Below are positions 58,962 to 64,000 of a stretch of DNA of 64,000 bases, piece after piece. Position 1 is the first letter of the stretch, and each line of letters begins with the position of its first letter. Made by a program: the position numbers and the translations under genes. Below the pieces are notes generated by a model that saw only the letters and a program-made list of their open reading frames with translations, was not told the origin of the DNA and ran no database searches. The stretch comes from Diplosphaera chodatii (lineage: Eukaryota > Chlorophyta > Trebouxiophyceae > Prasiolales > Stichococcaceae), in NCBI GenBank assembly GCA_032358165.1, contig JAALGY010000042.1, positions 372,001 to 436,000 on the forward strand. The letters run 5' to 3'.

Positions 58962-61900
58962 CCCTCCTCCGCCTCCTCCAGGATGGCGTCGTGGTTGATG
59001 ACCAGGGCCGCCCGGCTGCGCCGCCGCATCGGCGGCGGCGCGGCGGGCGCGTCGCCGCCGCCGCCGTCGCCGCACCGCTCCAGGTCCGCCCTGATGGCGT
59101 CCGCCAGGGCCAGGAAGTCGGGGCTCGCGTCCGGGCACACCGCCCTGCAGCAACACCATCGCCCCGGGCGTCGATGCTTCTTTCTATCCAACACACCTGG
59201 TGCAGCATGTGCCTGGCAGCGTTTGAGGGGTGTTTGCCGTTGCCGTACACCTTGACGGATCAGAATGAACGTGAACTGCGCGGGTTGGGGATGTTGCTCC
59301 AGTCCCTCCCCACCTGATGACTGAGCGCGCCGACAGCAGCGGGCCCGCGAGCACGGAGCGGAAGGTGTACCGGAAGGCGCGCAGCTCCTCTGCTTCCGCC
59401 TCCTCATTGCGCACCAGCTCCTGCCAAACGAGACAAAATCGCTTGACAATGCACCAACCAGCTGAATACAGCCAAGCTGTGATCCAAAGCAGAGCGGTTG
59501 ATACGATGCAGGAGATAGCACATTCAGTCACCAGGCGAAGCATCGTTCAAAGAAGCACTTGACGGTCTGCACTCGAAGCTGGGCGTCAGTCTGCAGCAGG
59601 CAACAGCAGGCTGTTCGGGCAAAGTCATTGTCCAAGCACCAGGGTGACAACCTGCTTGGTGTTGGAGATGGCGTCCTCGAGGCCCTCGTCCGCGTCGGTG
59701 GTCGCGAAGCTGCACAGCGTCTTGTACAGCGCCGCCCGCTGCACATGCAGCTCCGCCAGCGATGCATCTGCACGGCATGATATGCACGGTTGCCATGGTA
59801 TGATCAGACGAGCGCCTCTGTGCTTGTTTGCACGACCGTCTGGCATTGCACACTCCATGGGCGAACATGGGTCGTGCTTGTGACTGCAGAGACTCTGGCT
59901 ATGCAAAGTGTGCGTCAGGTCGTTGCGTCACAGAGTGGACTCACCCAGTGCCAGTCGGGCATCATGCGCGGCGCGCTTCTGCTTCGGGCTGAGCGCCATC
60001 GCCGCCAGCACCGGCTGCCAGTTCACCGGCTCGCGCTGCCGTCCTGTGCTGTCCTCTGGGGCCTGCATTGGACATCATGCAGCATGCAGCAGCTTGGGGG
60101 AGACATCTCGACCGGAACGGTGCTCACATGTCTGCTGAGCAGCGGGCAGTTGGGGCATGGGATATAGCCTGCAGATTAGGGCATAGGGGCGCACCTGCTG
60201 ATAGATCCTGAGTTGCTGCGCGGTGACCTCCTCACGGCTGCTGGCCGAGTCGCTGCGCACGCTCATCTGGGTATCCTGTGTCAGCAGGGCCGGCAAGACA
60301 TGAACTGCGCTCTGCAGTTGCGAGGTCGACTGACATGTCGTGACGGTCGCCTTCAGGCGGAAGGCTGTGCACAGCAGCATACCTTGACAGCTGGTGGCTG
60401 CAGCATATCGGGTTCTGCAGCCGGTGCCGAGTCCGGCATGTCGTCCCGCGCGCCGTGCTGCTGCTGCATCCGCTGCAGCACCGCCTCGTCCTCGGTGACG
60501 GCGAGCGCTGCGATGCGGCGCATCAGCGCGGCCCTGTCCCCGTCCACATTCGGCTTTGGCGTCTCCTGTCGCAGAACAGGCAGCCTGGTTGTCATGTTAC
60601 CTCCGGCTACACATACACACTCCTCGTACCATCAGCTGGACGTGCAGGACCAAATATTAACGCTCTGTCCGGCTGCTCAACAACGCAGAAGCAGATCTAG
60701 TGTCTGGGGGACCCCATACGACGCACGAAAGCATTCGTTTTACCTCAGGCGCGTCGCTGATGCTGTCCATGTTGCGCCGCCACCGCAGCCGGGGGCGTTC
60801 CTCCTCGGGACCCGCCTCGGCGGCCTCGGCCGGGGCCCGCTGGCCGGCCAGCCCCGACATCCGCGACGCGGCTGGGCGGCCAATCAGTGTGGACCCGGAG
60901 CCAACCGACCTGGCAACAGGGAGACAGTCAATTCCTGACTCTCCTGCAAGTGATGACCTGCCTGGCAGCGAGGGTGCAGCGGAGGTGCCAGTTCTACAGG
61001 ATGGCGAAAGCTGTGCCAGCAGGTGGATGTGGCACTGGGCTACACTGTTTCAGGCACGGCATGGGGAGGTGGAAGGCGGATGCCTGCGGCTGATGGAGGG
61101 GCGGGGGGCGCTGCCGACGGAGGGCGCGGCGGAGGCGCGCCGGATGCTGGGCCGCGGCGGGGCGCCGGCAGCGCCGTTGTTGTTGGGCGCCGCCGACGCC
61201 CGCCGGATGCTGGAGCCAGCCACCGCCACGCTGTCGGAGTGGCGGGCCATGAGCCCGCTCGGCCGCACCGACCGCACGTCGACGGCGTCATCCTGCAGCC
61301 ACGGCGTCCGCACATGAGCCAGAAGACGGACTAGTGCGGACAGTAATCAGGAAGCCGGTGGCTACTGCCGCCAGAGTGGGTGCTGGTGCAAGCCCGCCCG
61401 GCAGCGGGAGGGCGGCGGAGGGAGGGAGACACACCTGCTGCTTGGCTGCTGGCATGGGCAGCAGGCCGGCCTTGGCCTGCGTGAGTGCCAGCTTGCGCGC
61501 ATAGCCGCCGATGCTCAGCATGGCCGGCGCTGCGCCTGCCATCTCGCCAGCGCTGTCCATGCGCACGGACTGGCGCTCCTGCCGCTCCTGCATGATTGAG
61601 GCGCAATCACAGGATCTGTACAGTCGTCTAGGGCCGTGCCACCGCTAGCTGTTTTGCGAGCTCTCGACCGGAAGTTGTCGTGATTTCCACTTGTACGTCA
61701 CCAGTGCTGCGCATCATGCAGCGCTTCATGGTTGACCGCTCTGAGAGATCAGTTTGAGCTACGACTGCTGGCTTCTGTGCAACAGGCTGGTGCAATACAC
61801 CAGGACAGAAGACCTGTATATTTGTCATGCATGCCTGCTGCAGCCAGCAGCACGGTTCCTAGCCCTGGGCAAGGCCGGCCACATGACCGCGCAACATGTG

Positions 61901-62240
61901 CACATATGCTGGCAGCTGAGGCTTCGTAGGTGGGGGCCCCCATGCAGCCACAGCAGGGTCTCTACTACATGCCAAGCACGTGCACCTGTCCTGCGGGCAT
62001 CAGCCCTGGGCTGTCGCCTTGGTCGCCGTAGGGCTTGCTGGCGCCGGTCTTAAAGCCGCGAAGGGTGCCAGCTGCGGCGACTGGCGCCGACATACGGGCT
62101 ATGGAGCGACGGGTCTGCCCTCCTGTTTCCGAGCCGCGAGTGCCCTGCGCCAGGCTTTGTTGCCGCAGGTATCCAGGCGCGCTGCTGTCCAATAAACCTG
62201 GCACTCCAGCCCCAGTGCTGTGGCTCATAGTCTCCGCCAT
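58955..62240 (-). CDS. Unrecognised helical protein with repeated RRAS motifs
   Basis: I do not recognise the family. About eleven exons read on the minus strand with consistent phases where checked: MAETMSHSTGAGVPGLLDSS (start 62240), KPAVVAQTDLSERSTMKR, ERQERQSVRMDSAGEMAG, DDAVDVRSVRPSGLMARHSD, then SIRRASAAP twice plus PRPSISRR (about 61215-61090), ERPRLRWRRNMDSISDAPE, ALMRRIAALAVTEDEAVLQR, DTQMSVRSDSASSREEV, VNWQPVLAAMALSPKQKRA, LAELHVQRAALYKTLCSF, TDAQLRVQTVKCFFERCF, ELVRNEEAEAEELRAFRYTF, PDFLALADAIRADL, and an acidic end (LEEAEEGE-stop). The second half is helical with heptad-like leucines. The order NWQPVL, SPKQK, L-x(6)-R, then a helical tail recalls algal bZIP-type regulators, but no basic region is visible, so this is only a possibility. 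Confidence 0.65.
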
Positions 62241-62911
62241 GGGGCGGTCGAGAGGCTGTTGTCACGGTATAAAGTTCACAGCCTTTGTGTGCCAGGTCAG
62301 AGCATGCAGAGGACCTATATTCCAGCGCACGTCTGTTGCCAGATGGGTCTCTAACACTAGTTGCACGTTGTAAACGCACAAAACAAATGCCTAAGTGGCT
62401 CTGCACCGTCTGTTTGGGACCACTGGTGCCTGGTACGGGTGCTGACCACTGGCTCAACCACGGTGATGGGGACTTCCAGCCTCAACGCTGGGCTACTACA
62501 ACACCAAGGTTGCTCGCACCAGTGTTTGGAGGGTGTGTAGCGACCGTCGGGTATGGACCAAGCAGCGCACAGGGTGCCGGCATGTTGTACAGCCTCCGCT
62601 TTCTCCGCACGTGATCTGGGGCAGGGTGGGCCAGGCTTGCCAGTACCGGGGGGCGTTCTCATGCTCCGCTTGATATGCAAAAGGACCGCAGCTGCTCAGC
62701 AATCAGCCTGCAGAACGGCACGTGCAGCAAACCGCGTCGTTCGACGGATTGTGGTGTTGCGGGCCCTTCGCCTTGACCACGAGCCTGGGTGGTGCACACT
62801 TCCGCCAGACCGCTGCGCCGCCGACATCGCAGCTTGGCGTTGCGTCGCAAACCTGTGTCAGCATATGGTCGCCAGGGTGATTATAGCACCCACACAGGCT
62901 GAGTGCTGAGA
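62241..62911. other. Divergent promoter region, gene 13 (-) and PLP enzyme (+)
   Basis: A head-to-head spacer of 671 bp that probably acts as a bidirectional promoter. No exon or repeat recognised. Confidence 0.5.
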
Positions 62912-64000
62912 ATGCAGACTTTGAACAGTTTCCGGGTGCCGCCCGACGCTGCTGCATGCACGCCGAGCATGCAGCAGCAACCGCATCTGCACCCCTGGAA
63001 CCATGCTGTTCCAGCCAGATCACCATCAGCACGCAGTCACGACGCGTGTAACGCCCGCCGGCGGCTGCCGCGACCCCCCTGCGGCGGAATGCGCTCGGCA
63101 AACCGCACCCGCTGGGCGGGTGGCGAGGCAGCTGCAGAGGCGCCGCCTGTGGTGTCGGCGGCGCCACAGCCAGACATGGCGCAGCCGTCACAGCACGATG
63201 CTGAAAGCGGATCGGGCCCGCGTGTGGCGGTTGCGCACGGCAGTCGTGCTCATGATGCAGCAGAGCGCGATCCCATTGCCACGCCTGTCAGCCAGCCTGC
63301 CGTGCAGCCGCCGCATGCCAGCGGCAACGAGGCGTCAGCCATGGACATCCCGACAACGGCCGAAGGGGCAGCATCTCTGGTGGGTGGCTGCTTGGGACAT
63401 TTGCAAATGGTAGTTGCACATACTATGAAGGAACCTTCATGTTATACCAGTCTCAGCAGTACTGAGGGCGTCTGCCGCTGGAGCCGCAGGTGTGGGCCGT
63501 GGCGGCAGCCCTGGGACCGCAGTTCTCCGCAATCGACCACCTGGTTGCGGCCAACCTGCGCCGTGTGCAGGTCCTAATTTACGCATCAAACAGCCCGTGA
63601 TCAGACATGCAGTGCCTGCCCTGCTGCTTGCACAAGCCACAGGCAGTGCCTTCAAGGCAAATCAGCATGATGACATGGGTCTTTCTCCTGGCAGGCGGCC
63701 TTCAAGAACGCGCAGATCGGGCCGCACCACTTCGCGGGGTCCACAGGGTACGGCCACGGCGACCTCGGGCGGGCGGCGCTCGACAAGGTGGCCACTGCAT
63801 CCTGCTGCCTGTTACCGGCTGCTGCCACTGCTATCCTGGCGCCCTTTCCGTGGCGGACCTGCTCTGCCCTGCAGCTGCAGAGCTCGCTGGGGCAGCCCAG
63901 CCGCACCTGCTCCTGTGAATGTCGGTGCTCGCCGCGGCAGGATCGAGCGGCACCGAGTCCAGGGTTCACACCCTGGGACCCCGGCGCAGGTGATGGCGGA
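62912..64000 (+). CDS. Aluminium-resistance / methionine-gamma-lyase-like PLP enzyme, 5' part
   Basis: The gene runs off the right edge. Exon 1 (62912 to about 63374) starts MQTLNSFRVPP and is rich in Ser, Arg and Pro with few acidic residues at first, compatible with an organelle transit peptide. It then reads AMDIPTTAEGAASL. Joined exons give VWAVAAALGPQFSAIDHLVA, AANLRRVQ, AAFKNAQIGPHHFAGSTGYG, HGDLGRAALDK and VMA at the edge. HHFAGSTGYGHGDLGRAALD is the N-terminal signature of the PLP-dependent methionine-gamma-lyase / ALR family (bacterial version HFAGTTGYGYGDxGRxxLD). The PLP lysine lies beyond the window. The reaction is not established for plant and algal members, so a carbon-sulfur lyase role is a family-level inference. 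Splice phases are consistent at the three junctions seen. Confidence 0.85.

Noticed and set aside
1..64000. tRNA, rRNA, CRISPR or retrotransposon genes
   Set aside because: No GGTTCRAATCC-type T-arm with a matching acceptor stem, no direct-repeat/spacer array, and no reverse transcriptase, integrase or gag motif was seen on either strand by eye.

Overview
This window is nuclear DNA from a green alga (Chlorophyta; class not resolved). The evidence is GC-rich sequence, genes cut into many short exons with GT donors and strong TGCAG acceptors, alanine- and glutamine-rich low-complexity protein segments, CAG/CTG tracts, plant-type families (SnRK2-like kinases, a telobox-Myb telomere-binding factor, an ACHT-like thioredoxin) and TTTAGGG-type telomere-like motifs. 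I see no tRNA, rRNA, CRISPR array or bacterial operon. Gene models below come from reading exons, splice sites and family motifs by eye. Ends are firm where a stop codon is stated; several 5' ends are uncertain.

Layout: (1) 42-656 (+) 3' end of a SnRK-type kinase, here kinase A. (2) 1640-3751 (-) Gln-rich coiled-coil protein. (3) 5492-10058 (+) telomere-repeat-binding factor with a telobox Myb domain. (4) 10438-18687 (-) EDEM3-like GH47 mannosidase with a PA domain. (5) 19764-24360 (+) pseudokinase B. (6) 25268-29293 (+) kinase C. (7) 30444-31842 (+) plastid-type thioredoxin. (8) 32200-36096 (-) secreted RNase T2. (9) 36468-41504 (-) terminal nucleotidyltransferase (TUTase or non-canonical poly(A) polymerase). 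(10) 43251-45757 (+) pseudokinase D. (11) 47035-52681 (+) phosphate acetyltransferase. (12) 53346-57947 (+) kinase E. (13) 58955-62240 (-) unrecognised protein with repeated RRAS motifs. (14) 62912-64000 (+) 5' part of an aluminium-resistance / methionine-gamma-lyase-like PLP enzyme.

The main theme is the kinase series. Five SnRK2-like genes lie on the same strand, interleaved with unrelated genes. C and E keep the catalytic residues. B and D have lost canonical ones but keep the fold, and D also keeps a SnRK2-like tail. C, D and E share a motif just before the glycine loop that I do not recognise from land-plant SnRK2. This looks like an expanded, diverging kinase/pseudokinase family, and it is the best candidate here for an undescribed system.

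The other genes do not form one pathway. EDEM and RNase T2 act in the secretory route, phosphotransacetylase in acetate metabolism, the thioredoxin probably in the plastid, and the TUTase and telomere factor on RNA and chromosome ends. Non-coding points of interest are an exact telobox inside an intron of the telomere-factor gene, two perfect hairpins upstream of that gene, and a possible small inverted-repeat element in an EDEM intron.
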